A stretch of DNA of 64,000 nt. Origin: Heliomarina sp018223035. GTDB lineage: Bacteria > Pseudomonadota > Alphaproteobacteria > Rhodobacterales > Rhodobacteraceae. The position numbers and the translations under genes are program-made. Positions 1 through 8,328 of the stretch are shown piece after piece (the stretch's first letter is position 1; every line of letters begins with the position of its first letter). The DNA lies in NCBI GenBank assembly GCA_018223035.1, contig JAAEZD010000016.1, positions 1 through 64,000 of the forward strand. Reading direction: 5' to 3'. Under the pieces are notes generated by a model. The model was not told the DNA's origin. It ran no database searches and saw only the letters and a program-made list of their open reading frames with translations.

Positions 1-60
1 CACCTCCATGATTTCAAGCGGTTTGCCGGCTTCAACGGCGACTGCGGCGCGGGTTCGCAT
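1..60 (-). CDS. frmA: S-(hydroxymethyl)glutathione dehydrogenase, class III ADH (5' fragment)
   Basis: Only the first 20 codons are in the window; the gene runs off the left edge. The fragment begins MRTRAAVAVEAGKPLEI, the typical N-terminus of glutathione-dependent formaldehyde dehydrogenase (class III zinc alcohol dehydrogenase), which oxidises S-hydroxymethylglutathione to S-formylglutathione in the cytoplasm. An AAGGAGAA Shine-Dalgarno lies a few bases before the ATG at 60, supporting the start. It follows pbpC on the same strand with about 100 bp between. The identification rests on a short N-terminus, so a related class I enzyme cannot be excluded. Confidence 0.7.
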   Translation of the reverse strand, partial: MRTRAAVAVEAGKPLEIMEV

Positions 61-158
61 GGGCGGTTCTCCTTGGGTAAACAATTTCTGCCTTAACTGT
101 GGCAGTTGTGAAAATTCTGCAAGATATTGTTTGATCAAATCGGGATTTGCGATGAATT

Positions 159-2189
159 TCAGTCCATTCGGATGGTTATGCGGTCGGATGCTCCCTTTGA
201 ATCAGTGACGGTGAACGTCGAATAACCGATGCCCGGGCTCGGTATCTCGATCTCGCGCCGGTGCTGCTCGCGGGCGACCGGCGCGCCATTTGCGAGGATG
301 AGGAACGGCGCCACGCCGCCGCGTAGCTTGATGGTCACGCCCCCGTTGCCGGACGGCAGACGCGCGCCATCCGGCGGAAATGCCAACTCGAAACGATCCG
401 CGCTTTCAAAGACCTCGCTGCGCGCGCGGAAGCGTTGCAGCGGCGCGGGCAGATCAGCGCTATGGGTGATGAGCGTGGCGGGCGGGGGTGGTGGCAGCCT
501 GTCGAATTCGGGTTTGAGACGTCCGAAGGCCTCGAACAGAACCGGCGCGGCGACATCGCCGCCAAAAGCACCGGGAACCGGGGTGCCGTCAGGACGGCCC
601 ATCCAGACGCCGATCACATGACGTCCGTCAAAACCGATCGCCCAAGTGTCGCGGTGCCCATACGAGGTCCCGGTCTTGTAGGCCAGTACCCCGGCCCGCG
701 CACCGGGGGGCGGGGGCAGCCCGGCAAGGATGTTTCCGACCTGCCAGGACGCTTCGGGAGAGAGCAATCGGGTCGAGTTGCTGCGGTGCGGCATGAATTC
801 TTCGCTGCGCAGCGAAACTGCCTCTCCACCGCGTGCGAGTGCAGCATAAAGCTGGACGAGATCATGCAAGCTGATGCCCAGACCACCCAATGAAATAGCG
901 AGTCCGGGTTTGTTTCCGGGGATACGGAGCGCCGCACCGGAGCGTTCGAGCGCAGCGGTAATGCGCGCCGGACCAAGCGCGTCGGTGAGCTTTACCACCG
1001 GGATATTCAGCGATTGCTGCAGTGCAGTGCGAACGCGGATATCGCCGCGAAACTGGCCGTCGAAATTCTGCGGCGCATAGGTGCCGAACTGGACGGGACC
1101 GTCGTGGATCAGGGTTTCGGGATGCGCCAAGCCCTGATCGAAGGCCAGCCCGTAGATCAGCGGTTTCAGCAGCGAGCCGGGTGAACGGATCGCGCGGGTC
1201 ATATCGACGAAGCCGTCGCGCTGCGCCGCGCCGCTGTAACCGGGGGAGCCGACCGAAGCGAGAACCCGGCCGCTTTGATGATCGGCGACGATCAGCGCCG
1301 CCGAGATGTGAGAGCCGGCGCGTCGGGCGGCATCACGCACGAGGTCCTCCATGCGCGACTGAATTTGCGCGTCCAACGTCACGTCATGGCGCAGGGCACC
1401 ATCGCGCAGGCGGTCGGCCAGATGCGCGGCCAGTTGCGGGAACGGACGCTGGCGGTCGGGCAGCGCTTCATCGCGATCAGTGGTGCGTGGCAAGATACCC
1501 TCTCCGGCGAGCCGGTCGAGCACGCGGTTGCGGGCCGCGAGCGCCACGTCGGGGTGACGGTCGGGCCGACGGCTTTCGGGCGATTGCGGCAGGGCGATCA
1601 GCAGCGCGGCCTGCGCTGAAGTCAGGCGTTTGGGTTCCTTGCCAAACCAAGCGAGCGCTCCGGCGCGAATGCCTTCGAGATTGCCGCCAAAGGGCGCATG
1701 GGTCAGGTAGAGATCGAGGATGCGATCTTTGTCCAGCCGCCGTTCCAAGGCCAGCGCCACACGCATTTGGCGCAGCTTGCCAGCCCATCTGCCAGTCGGG
1801 CCGTCTTCGATGAGCCGGGCCACCTGCATGGTGAGGGTCGAGCCGCCGGAAACCGTCTGCCCGTTCGCGATAGCTTGTCCGAAAGCGCGCAGCAGGGCCA
1901 GCGGATCGACGCCCCGGTGGCTGGCAAAGCGGCTGTCCTCGTAGCGGACCAGCATCCGGATATAGGCAGGGTCCACTTCGGACGCGGTCACCGGCAAGCG
2001 CCAGAGGCCGTCACCCACTTGAAACGCGCGCAGCAGCACGCCGTTGCGGTCTCGTATCTCTGGCGAGGTCTCGGCAAGCACCGGAGGCAGGACGGTCGCA
2101 TCGACCCAGCGGTCGAAGGCATCCCGGCCGGCCCCTGCCATCCCCAGCAGCACCACGGCGGCAAAAAGCAGCCGCGCGGGGTTACGCAT
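159..2189 (-). CDS. pbpC: Penicillin-binding protein 1C (bifunctional transglycosylase/transpeptidase)
   Basis: About 676 residues, near the usual size for PBP1C. An N-terminal signal-anchor (residues ~6-21) is followed by a GT51 glycosyltransferase domain with the catalytic-Glu motif YEDSRF (~E84), then a penicillin-binding transpeptidase domain with SxxK (SLLK, ~336), SLN and KTG (~504), then a C-terminal BiPBP_C-like beta domain. It would polymerise and crosslink peptidoglycan in the periplasm. The ATG at 2189 overlaps the end of the upstream glycolipid-binding-like gene by 8 nt, so translation is probably coupled; an in-frame ATG at 2228 would lie deeper in that gene and places residues before the anchor. 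The alpha-2-macroglobulin/pbpC pairing is widespread in Proteobacteria. Confidence 0.93.
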   Translation of the reverse strand: MRNPARLLFAAVVLLGMAGAGRDAFDRWVDATVLPPVLAETSPEIRDRNGVLLRAFQVGDGLWRLPVTASEVDPAYIRMLVRYEDSRFASHRGVDPLALLRAFGQAIANGQTVSGGSTLTMQVARLIEDGPTGRWAGKLRQMRVALALERRLDKDRILDLYLTHAPFGGNLEGIRAGALAWFGKEPKRLTSAQAALLIALPQSPESRRPDRHPDVALAARNRVLDRLAGEGILPRTTDRDEALPDRQRPFPQLAAHLADRLRDGALRHDVTLDAQIQSRMEDLVRDAARRAGSHISAALIVADHQSGRVLASVGSPGYSGAAQRDGFVDMTRAIRSPGSLLKPLIYGLAFDQGLAHPETLIHDGPVQFGTYAPQNFDGQFRGDIRVRTALQQSLNIPVVKLTDALGPARITAALERSGAALRIPGNKPGLAISLGGLGISLHDLVQLYAALARGGEAVSLRSEEFMPHRSNSTRLLSPEASWQVGNILAGLPPPPGARAGVLAYKTGTSYGHRDTWAIGFDGRHVIGVWMGRPDGTPVPGAFGGDVAAPVLFEAFGRLKPEFDRLPPPPPATLITHSADLPAPLQRFRARSEVFESADRFELAFPPDGARLPSGNGGVTIKLRGGVAPFLILANGAPVAREQHRREIEIPSPGIGYSTFTVTDSKGASDRITIRMD

Positions 2190-2736
2190 CGACCCAGCCT
2201 TCCCAGAGGCCGGGATAGCTGAGGACAAAGCCGCTGTCGTGAACCTTCAGCTCGGCGGTGAAACCGGGTGAGGAATAGGCGAAATGCTCCGGGCCGGTAC
2301 GCGCATAGCTTTGATCTAGCGGCTTGAGCGCATCCAGCTCCGGCACAAGCCATGCGGCGCTGACGTTTATCGGCGCGGGGCTGTCGATGGACAGGCGGCG
2401 CAGGGGCAAAAGATTGGTTGCGGGCGTAAAGCTGAGGTCGATGTCGCGGGCGAAATCAAGTGCGCGCTGTGGCTTGTCGTTCAGGAACCAGCCAGAGGCA
2501 TGGCGCTGGATGCGGATTTTGATACTGTCCCCCGCGCGTGAGCCGACCACATCGGCCGAGAGGGTCGACCAGTCCTCGTCGCAGCGCACGGCATAGATGA
2601 GCGAGGTTTCGCTCTCTTTTTCCAACCACTTCGCTTGACCGCTCAGCATCCATCCGTGATCGAGCCGCGACAGGGTGCAGCGGTCGGTCCCGTTATGGTC
2701 GAGCCGTCGCCAGTTTGCCATCGCGAGCCCGGTCAT
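2182..2736 (-). CDS. Putative glycolipid-binding domain protein (DUF1089-like)
   Basis: 184 residues with no signal peptide. Residues such as the early CTLSRLDHGWMLSG stretch and the later PGLWEGWVDA end resemble the putative glycolipid-binding family (PF06475, DUF1089), whose biochemical role is not established. Its start overlaps the stop of the alpha-2-macroglobulin gene in an ATGA arrangement, and its stop overlaps the start of pbpC, so the three genes form a tightly coupled operon. The placement between a periplasmic protease trap and a peptidoglycan synthase suggests an envelope-related job, but the protein itself appears cytoplasmic. Function is inference from position and weak family recognition. 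Confidence 0.7.
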   Translation of the reverse strand: MTGLAMANWRRLDHNGTDRCTLSRLDHGWMLSGQAKWLEKESETSLIYAVRCDEDWSTLSADVVGSRAGDSIKIRIQRHASGWFLNDKPQRALDFARDIDLSFTPATNLLPLRRLSIDSPAPINVSAAWLVPELDALKPLDQSYARTGPEHFAYSSPGFTAELKVHDSGFVLSYPGLWEGWVDA

Positions 2737-5700
2737 TCGGAAACCGTGATCTGGCTGGTGGACGTGCGGGCCCGGTAGCGGGGGCGGTACATGTCCTCGA
2801 CCGAGGCGGCGGGATGATGAAAAGTTCCCGGTGTCACGGCGCGGGCGATATAGGCGAGCGTCACGGGACGTGTGTTGCGCATGTCGACGGCCGAGACAAA
2901 GCGGTCGCTGCGGAATTCGCTGTGCTCGGCTTCTGAGAGGTCAAGCCAACTGAGCGCGCCGATATCGCCTGAACGCAGCAGGTTGGGGTTGTCGATCTCG
3001 ACCCCGGCGGGGAGCGGATCGTCGACGATCAGCCGCGCTTCGGCCCCTTCGAATGGCGTCACCCTTAGAACGGTCACAAAACGCTCGCCCACGGCAAAGC
3101 TGTCACCGTCAAGCGGTTGGCCCTCAAGGTCATAGAAGCTGCGTTCGATGCTGTAGCCGGTGCCACCGGCATCGGGCGCCGTAATCGGAATGCCCGAGGT
3201 TGTAAGGGTGATCTCGGTCGCCTGCCCGTCTCCGGTGCTGAGCGAGAGGCTATCCGCGCTGTCCTGTTCGAGGATTTCGACAAAGGGGCCGTTTACCGGC
3301 GCACCATTGACCCGCAGGCCCGAGCCGCCGGTCCGGTCGATCAGCGCCTTGGCGGCCATGAGCGACCACGCGGATTCCTGGGTCGAGAGCCTTTCAGGAG
3401 AAGTGGTGACGCGGTTGGTCAGTGCCTCGGCATCGACGGCAGTGCTGCCCGCTTCGGTTGCCAGCGCCAGAACGGCGGCGCTGTCCCGCAGCGTGGTGCC
3501 GTAATCCGCGCGCCAGACCGGAGCGTCGTTATCCTGACGCGCCAGACGGTTGGCCGCGCGGGTAAACATTGCATCGGCGCGGGTCTGATCGCCATAGGCG
3601 GCCAGCGCGGCGCCGATCTGGGCGACAGCCAGCGGGGTGGCGAAATCGTCCGCCTTCACATCCGCATAGTAGCGCAAGTCTCCCATCGCTGCCGCGCCTT
3701 CACGGGCGAGGACCAGCAGCGCATAGGCGATATCTTCGCCGCCGTTTTCAAAATCGGGCGCGTAATTTACCCGGTTGCGAAGATTATCCATTGCCATCCG
3801 AAAGGCGATATCTGGCACGCTTTGACCTTCGGCACGGGCGCGGCTAAGGAAATCGGCGACATAGGCATCCAGCCAGAAGTCGCCGGATTCAGCGCGCCAG
3901 AGACCAAAGGCCCCGTTCGGGCTTTGTCGGGTCAGCACACGGGCGATGGCCGCATCGATACGGTCATCGATGTCGGCCGCGGTGCCAAGCCCGGTCGCTT
4001 CGGCCACCGAGGAAAGGTAGAGCAGTGGCATCGCCTGCGAGGTCACCTGTTCGGTGCAGCCGTAGGGATACCGGTCAAGCGCGTCGAGCAGGCCGGGCGC
4101 GTCGAACCGGGCCAGCGGACCGGCAGAGATCATCGCTTTGCCGGTGCCGGGCTTCATTTCCGCAAAGACATCCGGTGTGAATTCAAAGGCATCCCCGGCC
4201 GAGAGAGTGAACCGGCGGGTCTGCGAGATGACCGGGTCATTCGCCCGCACTGGCAGGCGCAGGGTCTGGCGCAGGGTCGTTCCATCGGGCGTGGTCAGCA
4301 CCACGTCAAAGCTCGGATCGCCAACGGTGCTGGCGTTGACCGGCACGGTAAAGGAAGCCTTGGCCTTGTCAGTCAGTTCGAAGAGTGCCGGAGCTGTGCC
4401 GATATTCAGCCCTTCGCCGATATTTTCGATGGTCAGCCGCATCTGGCCGGTGGGACCATCGGCATGGGTGACGTCCAGCAGGATACGGCTCTCGTCGCCG
4501 GGCGCGAGGAAACGCGGGACAGAGGCATTCACCACGACCGGATCGCGGACCGTCATGTCGCGTTCGGCCTGACCGACCGCATCGCGCGACCATGCCACCG
4601 CCATCAGGCGCACGGTGCCGTTGAAGGCGGGGAGGTCGATTGTCACCTGTGCCGTGCCATCCGGTCCGACCTGCACCGGGCCGGAGAACTGCGCCATGAG
4701 GTCCTGCGTTGGCGGCGGCGATTGCAGCCGCGCGCCCTGATCTGCGTCGCCGCCCGAGCGGACCACGCCCATCGCGCCATTGCCGGGATCGATCAGGCGA
4801 CCGTAGATATCCCGCATCTCGACCCCGAGACGGCGCTGGCCAAAGTAATAGGCAGAGGGATCGGGGCTATCAAATCCGGTCAGGTTGAGGATGCCAAGAT
4901 CGACGGCGGCCAGCGTCAGCCAGACCTCTTCGCCTTCGGGCGCGCCACCGATGGTGACATTTACGGTCTGCGATTGACGGGGTCTTGCGACATCGGGTGC
5001 GTCGATGGAGACGGCGAGCTGCTTGTCACCGGGGGCGATGGCCGCATGGGCAATGCCAAGGCTGCGGGTCGGCGTCTGGGCATTCGTCTCTTGCATCGGG
5101 CGCAACACGGTGGCGGTGACATAGGCACCGGTGCCCCAGTCTTCGGTGACCTCAAGCGGGACGGTCGAGGCACCCTCGGCAAGTTCCACGACCTGCCGCG
5201 CGATCACGTGGTTTGACACGACCGAGATCAGCGCGGTGCCCGGCGCGCGCGGCACCAGCCGTAGCATGGCGGTGTCGCCGATGGTGTAATCCGCGCGGTC
5301 GAGCGACATTTCCAACCGGTCCGGCGTGTCAGCGCTTTCACCACCGCCATACCATCCGGCGGAGAAGCTCACGGAACTGGCCGTATAGCGTCCGCCGATG
5401 CGTTCGACGATCAGTTCGTATTCGCCCCAGTCCACGGTTTCCGCCAGTTCCAGCGGCACGTTACTCAGGCTGGCTTCGCCGGTGGCGATGCGGGTGCGGC
5501 GGGTTGTGGGTTCCCAGTTCCAGTTGCCGTATTGCTGATACCATTGATAACGGGTCTCGACGCGGTTCAGGGTCCATTTGACCTGCATCGCCTGCGGGGA
5601 CAGATCGGGCGCAAGGCCGATCAGGTTGAACCGTGCCTGCTGGCTTTCGCCCAGTACATCCGTAAACAGTGGCCTGATCCCGATTACGGGGCTGTCGGGC

Positions 5701-8171
5701 AGCACTGGAGCGGTCAGGCGGCGTTCCACCGGGCGGGCCGCGCCATCGGCGACGCGGGCAATGATGGTCAACTCCTGCGGCCGTTCGGCGCTGGCCGGGT
5801 CGGGGAGTTCGACGGGAAAGCTGGCCTTGCCCTGTGCATCGGTGCGTCCGCCTGAGAAATAGCGCGCGCGGGGCGAGCTGTCTTCGTCATGTCGGCCAAA
5901 GCGATAGCCGGGCCAGTCTTCAAGCTCGGTCGCGGCGGTCAGTATCGCTTCGCCTTCGACGGTCAGGTCGGCACCGGGCGCGCCAAAGAGGTAGCGCGCG
6001 TCAAGCGTCAGGGTCGGTGTGGATCCGAGCCGGACGGGGCCGTCGGCAAGGGCAAGCTCATAGTCGATCCGCTCGGGGATGAAATCTTCGACCAGCAGGG
6101 TCTGGCTTGCCAACGGTTCCGCATCGGGGGTGGTGCGGATCGCCAGCCGCCATGTGCCGCGCGGCACGGCGGGGCCGGTCGGAAAGTCGAACACATGGCC
6201 GCCAAGATGCCCGCCGTCCGAAATCTTGCGGCTGTATTCCACCCCATCGGGTCTGGTCAGGATCGCGATCAGCGGCAGGCCCTCGATCGCGGCGATTTCG
6301 GCGTCGCGCGACAGAACGGTCGCGTGGATGGTTTCGCCGGCGCGATAGGCGCCCCGGTCGGTGGTCAGGAAAACGTCGACGGGGCCAGCGGCCGCGCGCC
6401 CCTCAACCCCGCGATCCGACAGGTCAAAGGCCGGATCGGTCAACGACAGGAACCCCATGTCGCTGTCGCCATCCTCGGCCAGCAGCAGGGCCGGGGCGGC
6501 GGCATTCGTGCCACGTGTCAGGCCGGGTTCGAAGCGCGCCATGCCGTCGGCGTCGGTGGTGGCACTCGCCAGCACTGCGTTCGCGCGCGAGATCAGGCGG
6601 AGTGTTACACCCTCGCGGGGCTGTGCGTCCGACAGCCCGCGCAGGGACACATGCAGCCCGTCGGTGCCGGATACTGTCGATATACCCAGATCGGAAAGCA
6701 CGAACCATTGCGTGGCCGAGGGGCTGTCATCGGGGTTGGCGCCGCTGACACGGGCGGTCAGCGCATAGATGCCGGGAGTCTGACCTGCGATGGCCTCGCC
6801 CATGGGCAGGCGGGTGGTCATGTCGCGGTTCAGCTCGCTCTGAACCTCGGCCGTGCCGGTCCAGATCTCTTCGGCGATATCGGTCGAAAAGCTTTCGAGC
6901 TGCCATTGCGACAGGGGCCGGCCGAAATATTCTTCTTGCATGGTGCGCAGCAGGTTGCGGTCGCTGACTCGGCGCAGGGTCAGGTCGAGCTTGCCGGTAT
7001 TGACCGTCTCGACCGGCAGGGCGGCACTGGCGGATTTCGGCAGCACATAGGCGCGGCCCGGAAAGCTGACGCCGGGCGAGCGGTCGCGGACATATTGCGT
7101 GACCTCGACCGATTTGGCGAGGCTCTCGCCGCTGGCGGCGGGCAGACCCTGCCGCAGGGTGAGGCGGTAGCGCTGGCCATGTTCGACACCGTCGACGCAA
7201 AGCTGAGCATTCTCCACCTGAACGACAAGGGTGGCATCGCCGGTCTGCACATAGGGTTCGTAATCCACACCCGCCTTCACCAGCGGTTCAGAGAACTGCG
7301 CGCAGATGCGCGGTGTGGCGCTGTCACTTTCAACCGAGGTATCCGTCACGCGGAATCCGTATTGCCCGACGGCCCGGTCAAGCGTGGTGCGGATGTCGTC
7401 GCGGGGCTGTTCGCTGAGCGCAAGCCGCAGCGCCGGTATCATGTCGCGCCCGCGCCCGAGCGCCTCTAGCGCCTCGGCCAGCGTTGCCATTGACGTGGCG
7501 CGGCCCGCTTCGTTTTCGCCCCGAAGATAGCCGTTGAGCGCGGCGCTGGTCGCGCGGGTCTGGTAGTTGCGCCGGTCGTTGCGGTTATCGGTTTCAATAT
7601 CCAGCAGCAGGCGCGCGTATTCGTTCCAGAGATCGGCCCGGTCCGACAGGGCCAGCGCCGCGCCAGTCCACGCCATCGCCTGCACCGTGTTGCCCTGCGC
7701 ACGGCGGTCGCGGGCGTTTGACAGCATGGTTTCTAGATCTTCGCCATTGCCCGCGTGACCAAGCCCAAGTTCGCGGCCTTGCAGCAGGACGCGGCTCAGA
7801 TCTTCTTCGCCAAGGAAATCCAGCGCGGCGCGGCGTGTCTCACCGGCGCGGACGACCGATGGGCTGGTGATCAGCTTGACCGCAGAAAAAGCCCCGGCAA
7901 AGGCGCTGCGTTCGGTGACGCCACGCTTGGGAAAGCAGGCGTTCGAGCGTGTATTGAAGGTGAAGGCGCTACATTCGGTATTGGCAGAGCACGCGCGAAC
8001 GCAACTTGGCAGATCGGTGTCGAACAGGTTGTCGAGATCGGCGCCGTAGAAATCGGTATCGCGGGTCGCGAAATAGCGGAAATCCGGAATCAGGGATTGC
8101 GCCGTGGCCGGCACTGTCAGGGACAAAATCGTTAGAAAGCCAATCAAAATGAGTTTGGCGAAACGCATCAT
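2733..8171 (-). CDS. Alpha-2-macroglobulin family protein with N-terminal PAN/Apple-like domain
   Basis: 1812 residues. The ATG at 8171 follows GGAGAT at good spacing and gives a clear signal peptide (MMRFAKLILIGFLTILSL, cleavage near ATAQ/S). Longer upstream reading frame lacks signal character. After the signal comes a Cys-rich PAN/Apple-like segment (CVRACSANTECSAF), then repeated macroglobulin-type beta domains, a possible bait region rich in W/Y/Q/R around residues 975-1000, and the thioester motif CTEQ (~residue 1370) followed by an alpha-helical TED region and a C-terminal receptor-like domain. The family traps attacking proteases covalently in the periplasm. No lipobox is present, unlike the Enterobacterial membrane-anchored homologue, so it is probably soluble. 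First gene of the operon with pbpC. Confidence 0.92.
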   Translation of the reverse strand: MMRFAKLILIGFLTILSLTVPATAQSLIPDFRYFATRDTDFYGADLDNLFDTDLPSCVRACSANTECSAFTFNTRSNACFPKRGVTERSAFAGAFSAVKLITSPSVVRAGETRRAALDFLGEEDLSRVLLQGRELGLGHAGNGEDLETMLSNARDRRAQGNTVQAMAWTGAALALSDRADLWNEYARLLLDIETDNRNDRRNYQTRATSAALNGYLRGENEAGRATSMATLAEALEALGRGRDMIPALRLALSEQPRDDIRTTLDRAVGQYGFRVTDTSVESDSATPRICAQFSEPLVKAGVDYEPYVQTGDATLVVQVENAQLCVDGVEHGQRYRLTLRQGLPAASGESLAKSVEVTQYVRDRSPGVSFPGRAYVLPKSASAALPVETVNTGKLDLTLRRVSDRNLLRTMQEEYFGRPLSQWQLESFSTDIAEEIWTGTAEVQSELNRDMTTRLPMGEAIAGQTPGIYALTARVSGANPDDSPSATQWFVLSDLGISTVSGTDGLHVSLRGLSDAQPREGVTLRLISRANAVLASATTDADGMARFEPGLTRGTNAAAPALLLAEDGDSDMGFLSLTDPAFDLSDRGVEGRAAAGPVDVFLTTDRGAYRAGETIHATVLSRDAEIAAIEGLPLIAILTRPDGVEYSRKISDGGHLGGHVFDFPTGPAVPRGTWRLAIRTTPDAEPLASQTLLVEDFIPERIDYELALADGPVRLGSTPTLTLDARYLFGAPGADLTVEGEAILTAATELEDWPGYRFGRHDEDSSPRARYFSGGRTDAQGKASFPVELPDPASAERPQELTIIARVADGAARPVERRLTAPVLPDSPVIGIRPLFTDVLGESQQARFNLIGLAPDLSPQAMQVKWTLNRVETRYQWYQQYGNWNWEPTTRRTRIATGEASLSNVPLELAETVDWGEYELIVERIGGRYTASSVSFSAGWYGGGESADTPDRLEMSLDRADYTIGDTAMLRLVPRAPGTALISVVSNHVIARQVVELAEGASTVPLEVTEDWGTGAYVTATVLRPMQETNAQTPTRSLGIAHAAIAPGDKQLAVSIDAPDVARPRQSQTVNVTIGGAPEGEEVWLTLAAVDLGILNLTGFDSPDPSAYYFGQRRLGVEMRDIYGRLIDPGNGAMGVVRSGGDADQGARLQSPPPTQDLMAQFSGPVQVGPDGTAQVTIDLPAFNGTVRLMAVAWSRDAVGQAERDMTVRDPVVVNASVPRFLAPGDESRILLDVTHADGPTGQMRLTIENIGEGLNIGTAPALFELTDKAKASFTVPVNASTVGDPSFDVVLTTPDGTTLRQTLRLPVRANDPVISQTRRFTLSAGDAFEFTPDVFAEMKPGTGKAMISAGPLARFDAPGLLDALDRYPYGCTEQVTSQAMPLLYLSSVAEATGLGTAADIDDRIDAAIARVLTRQSPNGAFGLWRAESGDFWLDAYVADFLSRARAEGQSVPDIAFRMAMDNLRNRVNYAPDFENGGEDIAYALLVLAREGAAAMGDLRYYADVKADDFATPLAVAQIGAALAAYGDQTRADAMFTRAANRLARQDNDAPVWRADYGTTLRDSAAVLALATEAGSTAVDAEALTNRVTTSPERLSTQESAWSLMAAKALIDRTGGSGLRVNGAPVNGPFVEILEQDSADSLSLSTGDGQATEITLTTSGIPITAPDAGGTGYSIERSFYDLEGQPLDGDSFAVGERFVTVLRVTPFEGAEARLIVDDPLPAGVEIDNPNLLRSGDIGALSWLDLSEAEHSEFRSDRFVSAVDMRNTRPVTLAYIARAVTPGTFHHPAASVEDMYRPRYRARTSTSQITVSE

Positions 8172-8328
8172 AAAAATATCTCCATTCCAATACACTTCAG
8201 GGTCGCATTTAAGAGCGTCACTGGCAAGAACCCGTGCTGTCACATCCCGTTTAAGCCCATATTCACCTGAGCGCCCGATGCTGCGCTTTGTGTGATGCAT
8301 TTCAGGACAGGGGCGGAGCGATAAGGCC

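Noticed and set aside
3117..5216. Open plus-strand frame of 699 codons inside the alpha-2-macroglobulin gene
   Set aside because: It is antisense to an obvious large gene, has low-complexity composition typical of GC-rich shadow frames, and shows no recognisable domain or ribosome-binding site.
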